Origin: CAWHMS01 sp963830495
GTDB lineage: Bacteria; Actinomycetota; Actinomycetes; Propionibacteriales; Nocardioidaceae
Direction of reading: 5' to 3'
NCBI GenBank assembly: GCA_963830495.1
Contig: CAWHMS010000002.1
Coordinates: forward strand, 868,001-932,000
Length of the DNA stretch: 64,000 bases
Shown in pieces: positions 41,932 through 50,069 of this stretch; the first letter of the stretch is position 1; every line of letters begins with the position of its first letter. The position numbers and the translations under genes were made by a program. The notes beneath the pieces were generated by a model that worked only from the letters and a program-made list of their open reading frames with translations, was not told the DNA's origin and made no database searches.

Positions 41932-43080
41932 GTGGAGCCCGGCTCCACCCCTGCCGCGCCGCCCGCCCCTCGAGGGCCGGCGGTGCGGTCTGTCTCTGGC
42001 CGGCTCCCTCGCTTCCCGTGGGATCGGCTGTTGTCACTCAAGGAGCGCGCGGCCACCCACACCGGCGGACTTGTCGACCTGTCAGTCGGGACGCCGGTCG
42101 ACCCGACCCCGCACTTGGTGCAGGAGGCGCTGCGCGCGGCGGCGGACGCGCCCGGCTACCCGACCGTGGCCGGGACACCTGCCCTGCGGTTGGCGATCGC
42201 GGCCTACCTCGAGCGTCGCTGTGGCGCCCCGCCTTTGGACGCCGAAGCGGAGGTGCTGCCGACCATCGGCTCGAAGGAGGTGGTCGCCTCGCTGCCAGCA
42301 CAGCTGGGCCTCGGTCCCGGTGACGTGGTCGTCATCCCGGAGATCGCCTATCCGACGTACGCCGTCGGCGCGATCCTGGCCGGCGCCGAGCCGGTGACGA
42401 CCGACTCGACCGTGGCACTGGGCCCGACGCGCCCGGCGCTGATCTGGCTCAACTCGCCCAGCAACCCGACCGGGCGGGTGCTTTCGTCCGACCACCTGCG
42501 CAAGGTGGTGGAGTGGGCCCGCGAACGCGGCGCCGTCGTCGCGGCCGACGAGTGCTACCTCGAGTGCGGGTGGGAGGGCGCGCGACCGGTGTCGGTGCTC
42601 GACCCTGTCGTCAACGGCGGCTCAGTCGACGGCTTGCTCGCCGTGCACTCGCTGTCCAAGCGCTCGAACCTGGCGGGCTACCGGGCCGGGTTCGTCGCCG
42701 GTGACCCGGAACTTGTGACCATCGTGCGGGAGGTCCGCAGGCACGCGGGCCTGATGGTGCCTGCACCCGTGCAGGCGGCGATGGTCGCGGCGCTGGGCGA
42801 CGACGGGCACATCGAGGAGCAGCGTGCGCGGTACCGGTCCCGTCGAGTCGTGCTGCGCGCGGCACTCGAGCGAGCCGGGCTGCGGGTCGAGCACTCCGAG
42901 GCGTCTCTCTACCTGTGGGCGACCAGCGACGAGCCGTGCATGGAGACCGTCGCTCGGTTGGCCGACCGCGGCATCCTGGTCGCCCCCGGTGACTTCTACG
43001 GTCCAGCCGGGGCCAGGCACGTCCGGGTGGCCCTCACCGCCACCGACGAGCGCGTCACCGCAGCGGCCGCCCGCCTCTGA
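41932..43080 (+). CDS. dapC: Succinyldiaminopimelate transaminase
   Basis: The 382-residue PLP enzyme converts N-succinyl-L-2-amino-6-ketopimelate to N-succinyl-diaminopimelate in the succinylase pathway to lysine and peptidoglycan meso-DAP. The fold-type I aminotransferase blocks are visible: TIGSKEVVASLPAQL, IPEIAYPTYAVG, LNSPSNPTGRVL, VAADECYLE and the PLP Lys in HSLSKRSNLAGYRAGF. GTG 41932 is 2 bp after the fdxA stop. The pathway partners dapD and dapE lie 7-9 kb further on in this window. A strong terminator follows. Confidence 0.93.
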   Translation: MEPGSTPAAPPAPRGPAVRSVSGRLPRFPWDRLLSLKERAATHTGGLVDLSVGTPVDPTPHLVQEALRAAADAPGYPTVAGTPALRLAIAAYLERRCGAPPLDAEAEVLPTIGSKEVVASLPAQLGLGPGDVVVIPEIAYPTYAVGAILAGAEPVTTDSTVALGPTRPALIWLNSPSNPTGRVLSSDHLRKVVEWARERGAVVAADECYLECGWEGARPVSVLDPVVNGGSVDGLLAVHSLSKRSNLAGYRAGFVAGDPELVTIVREVRRHAGLMVPAPVQAAMVAALGDDGHIEEQRARYRSRRVVLRAALERAGLRVEHSEASLYLWATSDEPCMETVARLADRGILVAPGDFYGPAGARHVRVALTATDERVTAAAARL

Positions 43081-43084
43081 CCCC

Positions 43085-43116
43085 CGCCGGTTGCCATGTC
43101 CACACGGCAACCGGCG
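43085..43116 (+). terminator. Perfect hairpin terminator after dapC
   Basis: CGCCGGTTGCC (43085-43095) pairs perfectly with GGCAACCGGCG (43106-43116), 11 bp around the loop ATGTCCACAC, 5 bp past the dapC stop. Confidence 0.85.
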
Positions 43117-43190
43117 TGTTCGCCAGGCAGACGCGCTGTGCGAACAGTCAGCTTGCCTGGTGAGGACCTCGCGTCACCGAGGGCCGGGCG

Positions 43191-45350
43191 TCACCGAGAG
43201 GGCCGGGCCACCTCGGGGTCCGGGTCTGCACGGGTAGCTGCACCCTCGGCGGGCGCGGCGTGCTGCAGGGCGCTGGGCCACCAGATCCGGGGGCCGGCGT
43301 CGTACGCAAGCGCCGGCACCAGCAGCGACCGCACGACGAGCGTGTCGAGCAGCACTCCGAAGGCCACCAGGAAGGCGATCTGGGCCAGGAACAACACGGG
43401 GATCACTCCCAGCGCCGAGAACGTCGCGGCGAGCACCACGCCGGCCGAGGTGATGACGCCACCGGTGACGACGAGCCCCTTGAGCACACCTGGCCGAGTG
43501 CCGAGCCGCGCGCTCTCCTCGCGGACGCGGGTCATCAAGAAGATGTTGTAGTCAATCCCGAGAGCGACCAGGAAGACGAAGGCGAAGAGTGGCACGCCCG
43601 GGTCTGCCCCCGGCCAGCCGAAGACCGTGTCGAAGACCAGCCCGGCGACACCAAGGGTGGCGGCGAAGCTGAGCACCACCGTCAGCATCAGCAGCACCGG
43701 CGCGAGGATCGAGCGCAGCAGCAGCATGAGGACGACCAGGATCACGACCAGGACGATCGGGATGATGACTGCACGGTCGCGGGCCGAGATGTCGTTGCTG
43801 TCCAGTTGTTGAGCGGTCTGCCCTCCGACCAGCACGTCCTCCCCGACGTCGTCGAGGCCCGCCCGCAGATCCTCGACCGTCTGCTGGGCCGGCGCGCTGT
43901 CGGCTGCGTCGACGAGGGTCGCCTCGAGCAGCACCTCGCCGTCAACCACGGTGGGCTGGCCCGCGCCGGAGCCGGGCCGGGTCGACGAGTCGGTGACAGG
44001 TGCCACGCTCTGCACCCCCGTGGTCTGCTCGGCGACCTGCGCGGCTGCCCTCCAGTCGCCCTCGGGTGCGACGATGACCGCCGGCGTACCCGCTCCGCCC
44101 GGGAAGTGCCGGACCAGCGCCTCCTGACCCGTCACCGACTCCTCCGCCTGCAGGAACAGGTCGGACTCCGCAACCCCGTCGGCCCTGAAGAGCGGCAGCA
44201 TCGCGGCACACGCCGCGAGCACCAGCGTCACGCCCACCCACCAGGCGCGCGGCCGACGCGACACGCTGTCGGCCACCCTGGCCCAGACGCCACTCTGCTC
44301 GGGGTGCGCCGACCCGAAGGCCGGGCCCACCGGCCAGTACGCCGTGCGGCCGAGCAGCACCAGCACGGCGGGCAGGAACGTCAGCGCCGCCAGCATGGCG
44401 CCGGCAATTCCGAGCGCCGCGACCGGGCCGAGGCTGCGGTTCGACGTCAGATCAGAGAAGAGCAGGCAGAGCACGCCGAGGATGACGGTGCCACCCGAGG
44501 CGACCACCGGGCCGAGCACCTGGCGCAGCGCCACCCGCATGGCGGTGAAGCGGCACTCCTCCTCGCGCAGCTCCTCCCGGAACCGGGCGACCAGCAGCAA
44601 CGCGTAGTCGGTGGCGGCACCCACCACGAGGATCGACATGATCCCCTGGCTCTGCCCGTTGAGGTCGAGGGTGCCGGCGTCGGCGAGCTGATAGACGACG
44701 TACGACGCGGCGCCGAGCGCGAAGACCGACGACAGCAGCACCACGATAGGCAGGATGGGGCTTCGGTAGACGACCAGGAGGATGACCAGCACCACGCCCA
44801 GGGTCACCACGAGCAGGATCCCGTCGATGCCACCGAAGGCGTTCTCCAGGTCGGCGGCGAATCCGGCCGGTCCAGTGACGTAGACCTGTCCGCCGCCCGC
44901 GCCGTCGACCGATCCGCGCGCCTCGTCGACGATGTCCGACAGGTTCTCGGCGTACGCGTCCCCGACCTGCAGCACTGCCGTCAGCGCTTGACGGTCGTCG
45001 GAGGGAAGCGGCGGACTGGTCGGTCCGACGATGCCGTCGATCTGGCGGATCTGCTCGATCTGTCGGGCCGCCTCGGCGCTGTCCTGGTCGGTGAGGGGCT
45101 CGTCGCTCTCCCAGACCACGATCAGCGGAGTGGTGGGGGGTTGGAACGTCCGCTCGATCTCGCTGACCTCGGTCGACTCGGCGTCGGCGGGAAGGAACGC
45201 GGCGCTGTCGTTCTCCGCGACCTCCGAGAGCTTCCCGGAGTAAGGGCCGGCGACTGCGCCGATCACCAGCCAGGCCAGCACGGCGAGCGCGGGCAACAAC
45301 CAGCGCAGTCGAGACCGCGTGGGGGTCGAGGACGAGTGGGTAGCGGACAT
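43191..45350 (-). CDS. MMPL/RND family exporter
   Basis: The 719-residue protein has about twelve membrane segments and two SSD-like halves, as in MmpL and HpnN proteins. Visible blocks are SQGIMSILVVGAATDYALLLVARFREELREEE in the first half and FVFLVALGIDYNIFLMTRVREESARLGTRPGVLKGL in the second; the Asp-Tyr pairs there are the proton-relay residues of the family. The C-terminal tail is short. Substrates in this family are lipids, siderophores or drugs; this one cannot be assigned. It is divergent from a MarR regulator, with likely control through operators in the 78-bp gap. Confidence 0.93.
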   Translation of the reverse strand: MSATHSSSTPTRSRLRWLLPALAVLAWLVIGAVAGPYSGKLSEVAENDSAAFLPADAESTEVSEIERTFQPPTTPLIVVWESDEPLTDQDSAEAARQIEQIRQIDGIVGPTSPPLPSDDRQALTAVLQVGDAYAENLSDIVDEARGSVDGAGGGQVYVTGPAGFAADLENAFGGIDGILLVVTLGVVLVILLVVYRSPILPIVVLLSSVFALGAASYVVYQLADAGTLDLNGQSQGIMSILVVGAATDYALLLVARFREELREEECRFTAMRVALRQVLGPVVASGGTVILGVLCLLFSDLTSNRSLGPVAALGIAGAMLAALTFLPAVLVLLGRTAYWPVGPAFGSAHPEQSGVWARVADSVSRRPRAWWVGVTLVLAACAAMLPLFRADGVAESDLFLQAEESVTGQEALVRHFPGGAGTPAVIVAPEGDWRAAAQVAEQTTGVQSVAPVTDSSTRPGSGAGQPTVVDGEVLLEATLVDAADSAPAQQTVEDLRAGLDDVGEDVLVGGQTAQQLDSNDISARDRAVIIPIVLVVILVVLMLLLRSILAPVLLMLTVVLSFAATLGVAGLVFDTVFGWPGADPGVPLFAFVFLVALGIDYNIFLMTRVREESARLGTRPGVLKGLVVTGGVITSAGVVLAATFSALGVIPVLFLAQIAFLVAFGVLLDTLVVRSLLVPALAYDAGPRIWWPSALQHAAPAEGAATRADPDPEVARPSR

Positions 45351-45358
45351 GGCTCTAT

Positions 45359-45388
45359 ATTGCTAGATAACTTGATTGCTAGACAAAC
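45359..45388. promoter_or_regulatory. Direct-repeat operator between MMPL exporter and MarR genes
   Basis: ATTGCTAGATAAC (45359-45371) and ATTGCTAGACAAA (45375-45387) are nearly identical direct repeats 16 bp apart, centred on CTAG. They lie upstream of both divergent genes, which fits binding of the MarR dimer encoded to the right. Confidence 0.6.
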
Positions 45389-45417
45389 CGGATGACTCAC
45401 GGCTTAGGATTGGCGCG

Positions 45418-45432
45418 GTGGATGCCTGGTGA
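45418..45432 (+). other. Possible leaderless mini-ORF overlapping the marR start
   Basis: TAGGAT (45405-45410) is followed by 7 nt and GTG 45418, which opens a four-codon frame (Met-Asp-Ala-Trp) ending in TGA at 45430-45432. The GTG start of the MarR gene (45429) overlaps that stop as GTGA. Translation could pass from the mini-ORF to marR by coupling. Confidence 0.3.
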
Positions 45433-45896
45433 ACGACGACGCGAGGGTCGAGCTGGACCGAGAGGTCGGCCTCGCACTGCGCACCCTGCTGCGGGCCGGG
45501 CGAGAGCTGACCGCCACGTTGGCGCGCCGTCTCGACCTCGGCGTCACCGACGTCCAGGCCATGGACCACCTGGTCAGTGCCGAGGGGACGCCCGGCCCCG
45601 CGCAGCTCGCGCACGTGCTCGGCATCCGCTCCGCCTCGGCGACGGTGCTGGTGGATCGGCTGGAGTCCGCAGGGCACCTGCGGCGCGCCCGGTCGAGCGT
45701 CGACCGTCGCAGAGTCACGCTCGAGGTGACCGAGTCCGCCCAGCACGAGGTGCGTGCGGCGATGATGCCGTTGCTGGCGCGGTTGGCGGAGATCACGTCG
45801 GCTCTGGACGCCGACGAGGCGGAGGTCGTGCGGCGCTTCTTGCACGATGCCACGGCCTGCATCCAGGACTTCACCCGTGCCGACCCGTCCGACTGA
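45429..45896 (+). CDS. MarR family transcriptional regulator
   Basis: The 155-residue protein has the winged helix-turn-helix of MarR: VTDVQAMDHLVSAEGTPGPAQLAHVLGIRSASATVLVDRLESAGHLRRARSSVDRRRVTLEVTES. The dimerisation helices are at both ends. The GTG at 45429 overlaps a four-codon mini-ORF (see that entry); there is no strong ribosome-binding site. It is divergent from the MMPL exporter and probably represses it, with a ligand related to the exported compound. The repeats at 45359-45388 are the likely binding sites. Confidence 0.9.
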   Translation: MNDDARVELDREVGLALRTLLRAGRELTATLARRLDLGVTDVQAMDHLVSAEGTPGPAQLAHVLGIRSASATVLVDRLESAGHLRRARSSVDRRRVTLEVTESAQHEVRAAMMPLLARLAEITSALDADEAEVVRRFLHDATACIQDFTRADPSD

Positions 45897-45924
45897 CCGG
45901 GGTACGGCGCCGTACCCCGCGGGG

Positions 45925-46782
45925 TCACAGCCCGAGCGTGCCCCGGGCGATGCTGTCGCCTGAGTGCGTCGGATCGCCGTCCAGCGGCTCCCTGGACACG
46001 TCGACGACCGGGTAGTCGGCGAGATCCAGGTCGTCGGGGATGTCGAGCCGGCCCTCGGTGCCGGTCAGGACGCCGAGCGATACCAGCCGAGTGGCGTCGG
46101 CATCGAGCAGCCACACCTCCCGATAGCCTTCGCCGGGCGTGCGATCGTCGATCTGCACCTCGAGCAGTCGATGCCCGTCGTCGGCCAGCACGGCCGCGGA
46201 GCCTGCCGTGCCCGCCCCGCCGAGCGGCTCCAGCTCGGCGTCCGCGAGCTGAGACGTCGTCGGCGTAGGCGGCTCGTCGTCGTCGCCGACGACGGACACG
46301 ACGGCGCCTGCCCCGAGGGCTCCGACGACGAACGCGGCCGCGACGGCCAACCAGGTCGGGACCCGCCTGGACCGGCGAGCCGGTCGCACCTCCTCGGCAG
46401 CCGTGGACCCGGCTGCTGGGGGCGTCTGGGCCTTGGACGTGTCAGTCGGGAACGCCTGCCGCGACTGTCGGCTGGTCGACGGGGCACCCACCGGCGGGAC
46501 CGGCCTGCTGCTGGACTCGTCGGCGCCGTACGCCTCGGGACCGGTGTCCTCCGAGCCGGACTGGACTCCCAGCGCGGCGCTGATGTTGTCCCAGACGCGC
46601 GCCGGCGGGTCGAGCAGCTCGGACTGGGTCGGAGCGGCACGGCCGCTCGCGACGACCCGACGCAACGCGTCGAGCTCGGCCTGGCATCGTGCGCACGACG
46701 CCAGGTGTCGAGCGGTGACGTCTTCCGGCTCTTCGAACTGGAGAGCGAGCAGGGTCAGCAGTTCGTCGTCAACATGCTGCAT
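45925..46782 (-). CDS. Anti-sigma factor, RskA type (zinc-finger plus anti-sigma-K domain)
   Basis: The 285-residue protein has an N-terminal ZAS zinc-finger domain (DDELLTLLALQFEEPEDVTARHLASCARCQAELDAL, with His-x3-Cys-x2-Cys), a disordered Ser/Pro-rich linker, one membrane helix (WLAVAAAFVVGALGAGAVVSVVG) and an extracytoplasmic RskA domain (LLEVQIDDRTPGEGYREVWLLDADATRLVSLGVL and SREPLDGDPTHSGDSIARGTL). It should bind the ECF sigma factor encoded just upstream; the genes overlap by 14 bp, which indicates stoichiometric coupling. Release would need proteolysis after an envelope signal. Confidence 0.92.
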   Translation of the reverse strand: MQHVDDELLTLLALQFEEPEDVTARHLASCARCQAELDALRRVVASGRAAPTQSELLDPPARVWDNISAALGVQSGSEDTGPEAYGADESSSRPVPPVGAPSTSRQSRQAFPTDTSKAQTPPAAGSTAAEEVRPARRSRRVPTWLAVAAAFVVGALGAGAVVSVVGDDDEPPTPTTSQLADAELEPLGGAGTAGSAAVLADDGHRLLEVQIDDRTPGEGYREVWLLDADATRLVSLGVLTGTEGRLDIPDDLDLADYPVVDVSREPLDGDPTHSGDSIARGTLGL

Positions 46783-47374
46783 CGCTCACCTCCAGGTTGT
46801 CTCGTAGCTTGCGAAGTCCTCGACGTAGATGGCTCTTCACGGTCCCTAGCGGTACGTCGAGCCGCTCGGAGATCTGGTGGTGGGTCAGGCCCTCGTAGAA
46901 GGCCAGCTCCACCACGTGCCGCTGCGGGTGGCTGAGCTCGGACAGCCCGGCCGTGATGACGACTGCGTCCGCGACGGCGTCGGCCTCCGTGGGTGATTCG
47001 TCACGGGGAGTGGCCAGGATTGCCGCCCGCTCCCGCAGCCGAGCGTCTCGCATCCGCGCATCGATCGCGTCCAACGCGGTGTGCCTGGTGATGCCCACCA
47101 ACCAGGCGGCCAGGTTGCCGCGAGTCGGATCGAACCGCTCCCGCCCCTGCCAGGCCTTGACGAAGACCGCTTGGGTCACATCCTCGGCATCGGAGTGGTC
47201 ACCGAGCTTGCGGATCGCCAGGGTGTGCACCAGCGGCGCCCACCTTCGGTAGGCCTCGGCGAGCGCCCAGTCCGAGCCCTCGACGAAGGCTTTCGCGACG
47301 TCCTCGTCGTCCCGGGTGCGCGCGACGAAGTCGGTCACGGCCACCCTCCTGGTGTCGACGTCTCGCACACTCAT
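46769..47374 (-). CDS. ECF-type sigma factor partnered with RskA-like anti-sigma factor
   Basis: The 201-residue sigma factor has region 2 (LAEAYRRWAPLVHTLAIRKLGDHSDAEDVTQAVFVKAWQGRERFDPTRGNLAAWLVGITRHTALDAI) and region 4 (LSHPQRHVVELAFYEGLTHHQISERLDVPLGTVKSHLRRGLRKLRD). It lacks regions 1 and 3, as ECF factors do. ATG 47374 lies 4 bp after the sortase stop; a GTG two codons later (47368) has AAAGG at better spacing and is an alternative. It overlaps the anti-sigma gene by 14 bp. It may drive its own operon, including the sortase. Confidence 0.93.
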   Translation of the reverse strand: MSVRDVDTRRVAVTDFVARTRDDEDVAKAFVEGSDWALAEAYRRWAPLVHTLAIRKLGDHSDAEDVTQAVFVKAWQGRERFDPTRGNLAAWLVGITRHTALDAIDARMRDARLRERAAILATPRDESPTEADAVADAVVITAGLSELSHPQRHVVELAFYEGLTHHQISERLDVPLGTVKSHLRRGLRKLRDNLEVSDAAC

Positions 47375-47378
47375 GCCT

Positions 47379-48059
47379 TTATACAGGCTCGGCGGTGACC
47401 ACCAGATTGCTCTGGTAACCGCCTGCGTCGGCATCGTACTCGCCTCCACATGTGATGAGGCGCAGTCGTCGAGAGCCTTCCCGAGCGAAGATCTCCGGCG
47501 GCAGCGCGGTGCGCTGGTAGCGATCGACGGAGGCGACCACGTACGTCGCCGTGCCGCCGTCAGCTGTGGTCACGGTGACCGGATCCCCGGTGCTGACCTC
47601 GCGCAGCCGTACCAGCGGACCGACGCCGTACGCCACCGAGTCCAGATGTCCGGCGACGACGGTCGAGCCCGGCTCGGCCGGTGCCGGGCCGTACTGGTAC
47701 CACCCGAGCCGAGCGGGGTTGGCGGGCAGCTCCATCTGCCCGGCCTCCTCGACCCCGACGGGTCGCACGACTGCAGTGAAGCCGATGGACTCGATGGAGA
47801 CGCGCACCGGGCGGGTGGCGTCGGCATCGTGGGGCCCGACCTGGGCCGGCCCGCCCTGCTCGCGATGACGACCGGTGCCTTGGCTGCGAGCGACCCCGTC
47901 CGAGGGGGCTGTCCGGTGGGATGCCGTCGCGACCTTGGGCCCTGGCAGCGCCCGAGGAGGGGTGTCGGTGGGCTGCCAGGGCAAGGCCGCAGCGGCGGCG
48001 ACGGCCAGCCCCACCACCGCCACCACGAGGGCGGCGAGGTAGGGCCGGCTCGACTGCAT
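47379..48059 (-). CDS. Class F sortase
   Basis: The 226-residue protein has an N-terminal membrane anchor (YLAALVVAVVGLAVAAAAALPW), a Pro/Arg-rich linker and a sortase beta-barrel. The catalytic His is in VVAGHLDS, the Cys in RLRLITCGGEYD and the Arg near the end of the next strand. Class F sortases are actinobacterial housekeeping-like enzymes of poorly known specificity. It sits 22 bp after a DUF4397 surface protein and 4 bp before the ECF sigma factor, so surface-protein anchoring may respond to envelope stress. Confidence 0.9.
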   Translation of the reverse strand: MQSSRPYLAALVVAVVGLAVAAAAALPWQPTDTPPRALPGPKVATASHRTAPSDGVARSQGTGRHREQGGPAQVGPHDADATRPVRVSIESIGFTAVVRPVGVEEAGQMELPANPARLGWYQYGPAPAEPGSTVVAGHLDSVAYGVGPLVRLREVSTGDPVTVTTADGGTATYVVASVDRYQRTALPPEIFAREGSRRLRLITCGGEYDADAGGYQSNLVVTAEPV

Positions 48060-48080
48060 CGGCTGCGTCGATGAGCGCAG

Positions 48081-48908
48081 TCAGCGCTGTCGACGGGCCA
48101 GGGCCAGCCGACCGCCCGCTGCCACCAGGGTCAGCAACGAGGCGGCGGCGAGTCCCAGAGCCCAGGCAGGCGCCGACGGTGACCCGGACTCGGGCGCGAG
48201 GCCTGCCTCGCCACCGGGTACGCCACTCGGTGCGGAGTGCAGCCCGTCGATCGTCTGGACAGCCAGGTCGAGGTTGTCGTCCTCGGCGCTGCCCCAGGCG
48301 TAGACGATGGTGTTGGTGCCTTCACCGAGGTCGAGGTCGGCAGGACCGATGACGACGTCTTCGGTGCCGGCGAGCACCACGTCGGCCGAGTAGGTGCCGG
48401 CCGGGACCTCGGCCACTGCCTCGTTCGGGTTGGTCAGGTCGGACGCCAGGGCACTGCCGTCGGCTCGTACGTCGACCGCCGGTGCGGCGGCGGTGTGCCG
48501 GACCGTCAGTCGTGCCTCACCGGGCGCGACCTGGGAGACATCGTTGACGAAGGGCGTCAGCACGGGGTTACCGTCGGCATCGAGGTGCGCCACGATCGTC
48601 GCGTTGGCGCCGGCCGGTACCTCGACGCCGTTGGCCTCGATGGCCGGGTCAGTCGTGTCGGGGTCGTCTCCGGCGGCGTACACCGCGATGTCGTAGCTAC
48701 CGGCCGGCAGCGACAATGGATCGGTCAGGGTGCCTGGCTCGAAGTCGGGGATGAGTTCGTCGCCGTTGGCGTACACGTCGACGGTGAGCCCGGGTACGGC
48801 GTGGAGCACCGACACCGTGGCCTCGTCCTGTGCTGACGCGGGTGCGCTGCCCATCGCGGCCAGGACACAGACTGCCCCCGCGACCGCTGCTATGCGTCGC
48901 ATGGTCAT
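48081..48908 (-). CDS. DUF4397 domain-containing cell-surface protein, likely sortase substrate
   Basis: The 275-residue protein has a signal peptide (RRIAAVAGAVCVLAAMGSAPASA), two tandem DUF4397 beta domains (SVLHAVPGLTVDVYANGDELI and LTVRHTAAAPAVDVRADGSALA), and a C-terminal part with a motif, hydrophobic helix (WALGLAAASLLTLVAAGG) and basic tail (ALARRQR). The would-be sorting motif reads APESG just before the helix rather than LPxTG or LAxTG. It is the first gene of the operon with the class F sortase, and is the best candidate for its substrate. Function of DUF4397 is unknown. Confidence 0.88.
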   Translation of the reverse strand: MTMRRIAAVAGAVCVLAAMGSAPASAQDEATVSVLHAVPGLTVDVYANGDELIPDFEPGTLTDPLSLPAGSYDIAVYAAGDDPDTTDPAIEANGVEVPAGANATIVAHLDADGNPVLTPFVNDVSQVAPGEARLTVRHTAAAPAVDVRADGSALASDLTNPNEAVAEVPAGTYSADVVLAGTEDVVIGPADLDLGEGTNTIVYAWGSAEDDNLDLAVQTIDGLHSAPSGVPGGEAGLAPESGSPSAPAWALGLAAASLLTLVAAGGRLALARRQR

Positions 48909-49016
48909 TTCCTCTCTGTCGTCTTGCTGCTTGGTCGATGAGCGCTCTCACCGGTACTTCCGAACGAAGGACGTGATCGGATGCATGGCCGCCACAGAGC
49001 GAGACGGTTTCGTCGC

Positions 49017-49050
49017 CTGAGCCTCTGTGCGCCGGCGCACAGAGACTCAG
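49017..49050. terminator. Large hairpin between two minus-strand genes
   Basis: A perfect 22-bp palindrome CTCTGTGCGCC/GGCGCACAGAG (49023-49044) is extended by CTGAG (49017-49021) pairing with CTCAG (49046-49050). It lies after the cell-wall hydrolase gene and before the DUF4397 operon, so it is probably the terminator of the former. Confidence 0.75.
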
Positions 49051-49097
49051 TGGTCTGCGGCGACGCGGATCGCGATCCGTTGATCGCGCGGGCGGCG

Positions 49098-50069
49098 TCA
49101 GTCGACGTCGACGTGCACGTGGTCGCGGTGCTCCAGGACGGCCATGGCCACCGCATCGGTGCTGCCGTCCTGCTGCGGCGTGGTGTAGTCCCGCCACCCG
49201 TCCGACGAACGGGAGCCGGCCGTCCAGATCCGGTCGTCGTAGATCACGGTGTTGATCGAGAGCGCCTCGGCGTTGGCCACCAGGTAGTGCGCCAATGCCC
49301 AGCCCTGACGGTTGGTCGACTCGCTGACCGGGCGGAAGAAGAAGTCGATCGCGCGCCCGTCGTAGTGCGCCGAGCCCTCCATGTGGCCGGACGAGATGCC
49401 TCCCGGTGCGTACCCGCCCGTCGGCAGGCTGCCGAGCGTGCGCGTGACGTTGTCGAGTACGGCGTCGGCCCGCGGGGTGAGGCCGTTGCGACCCATGTCC
49501 TCGAGGTCCTCGTCGTGGGCGTCAACGCTGCACGAGAAGCCCTCGGGGCTGTAGCCGGTGAGGGCGCTGGCGATGGCGCGGCCGTCGGCCTCGTGGTCGG
49601 CGTACGCGTCCGGGTAGGCCGAGCGTTGCACGGCTTGCGCGGCGTCGGTGATCTCCATGGACTCGTAGCCGTCGACGTTGAGGAGCTCGTCGTAGAAGGC
49701 GTTCGCGGCGTAGTGGGGATCCATGATCTGTTCGGGCTTGCCCCATCCCTGGCTGGGACGCTGCTGGAACAGGCCGACCGAGTCGCGATCGCCGTGGTCG
49801 ATGTTCTCGAGCTTGGACTCCTGGTAGGCGGTCGCCATCGCGATCGAGACCGCACGCGCGGGCAGCCCACGACGTTGGGCGACGCCGGCGATGATGGCGG
49901 CGTTCTCTGCCTGCTGGGTTGACAGCGCCACCGAGTGACCCTCGACCGAGGCGATGCACCGCTCCGGATCAGGAAGCGGCCCGACGCCCGTTCGGACGGC
50001 GTACCAGACACTGCCTGCCACCAGGGCCAGGGCGGCCGTGCCGACGACAAGCCGACCGACCTTACTCAT
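49098..50069 (-). CDS. Secreted two-domain cell-wall hydrolase: transglycosylase-like plus M15/VanY-like
   Basis: The 323-residue protein has a signal anchor (VVGTAALALVAGSVWYAV), then a lytic-transglycosylase-like region with a candidate catalytic Glu in MATAYQESKLENIDHGDRDSVGLFQQRPSQGWG. The C-terminal domain carries the metal motif SAHYDGRAIDFFFRP (His-x3-Gly-x-Ala-x-Asp) and ends RDHVHVDV (HxH), as in DD-carboxypeptidases of the M15/VanY fold. It would cut both glycan and peptide parts of peptidoglycan. The ATG overlaps the dapD stop by 8 bp, so the two are coupled. Domain names are by motif only. Confidence 0.82.
   Translation of the reverse strand: MSKVGRLVVGTAALALVAGSVWYAVRTGVGPLPDPERCIASVEGHSVALSTQQAENAAIIAGVAQRRGLPARAVSIAMATAYQESKLENIDHGDRDSVGLFQQRPSQGWGKPEQIMDPHYAANAFYDELLNVDGYESMEITDAAQAVQRSAYPDAYADHEADGRAIASALTGYSPEGFSCSVDAHDEDLEDMGRNGLTPRADAVLDNVTRTLGSLPTGGYAPGGISSGHMEGSAHYDGRAIDFFFRPVSESTNRQGWALAHYLVANAEALSINTVIYDDRIWTAGSRSSDGWRDYTTPQQDGSTDAVAMAVLEHRDHVHVDVD

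Noticed and set aside
43178..43206. Short direct repeat of GAGGGCCGGGC around the MMPL stop codon
   Set aside because: Only two imperfect copies, partly inside coding sequence; probably chance.
43260..45395. 711-residue open frame on the plus strand
   Set aside because: It is the antisense shadow of the MMPL exporter and its translation is low-complexity Arg/His/Asp/Gln sequence.
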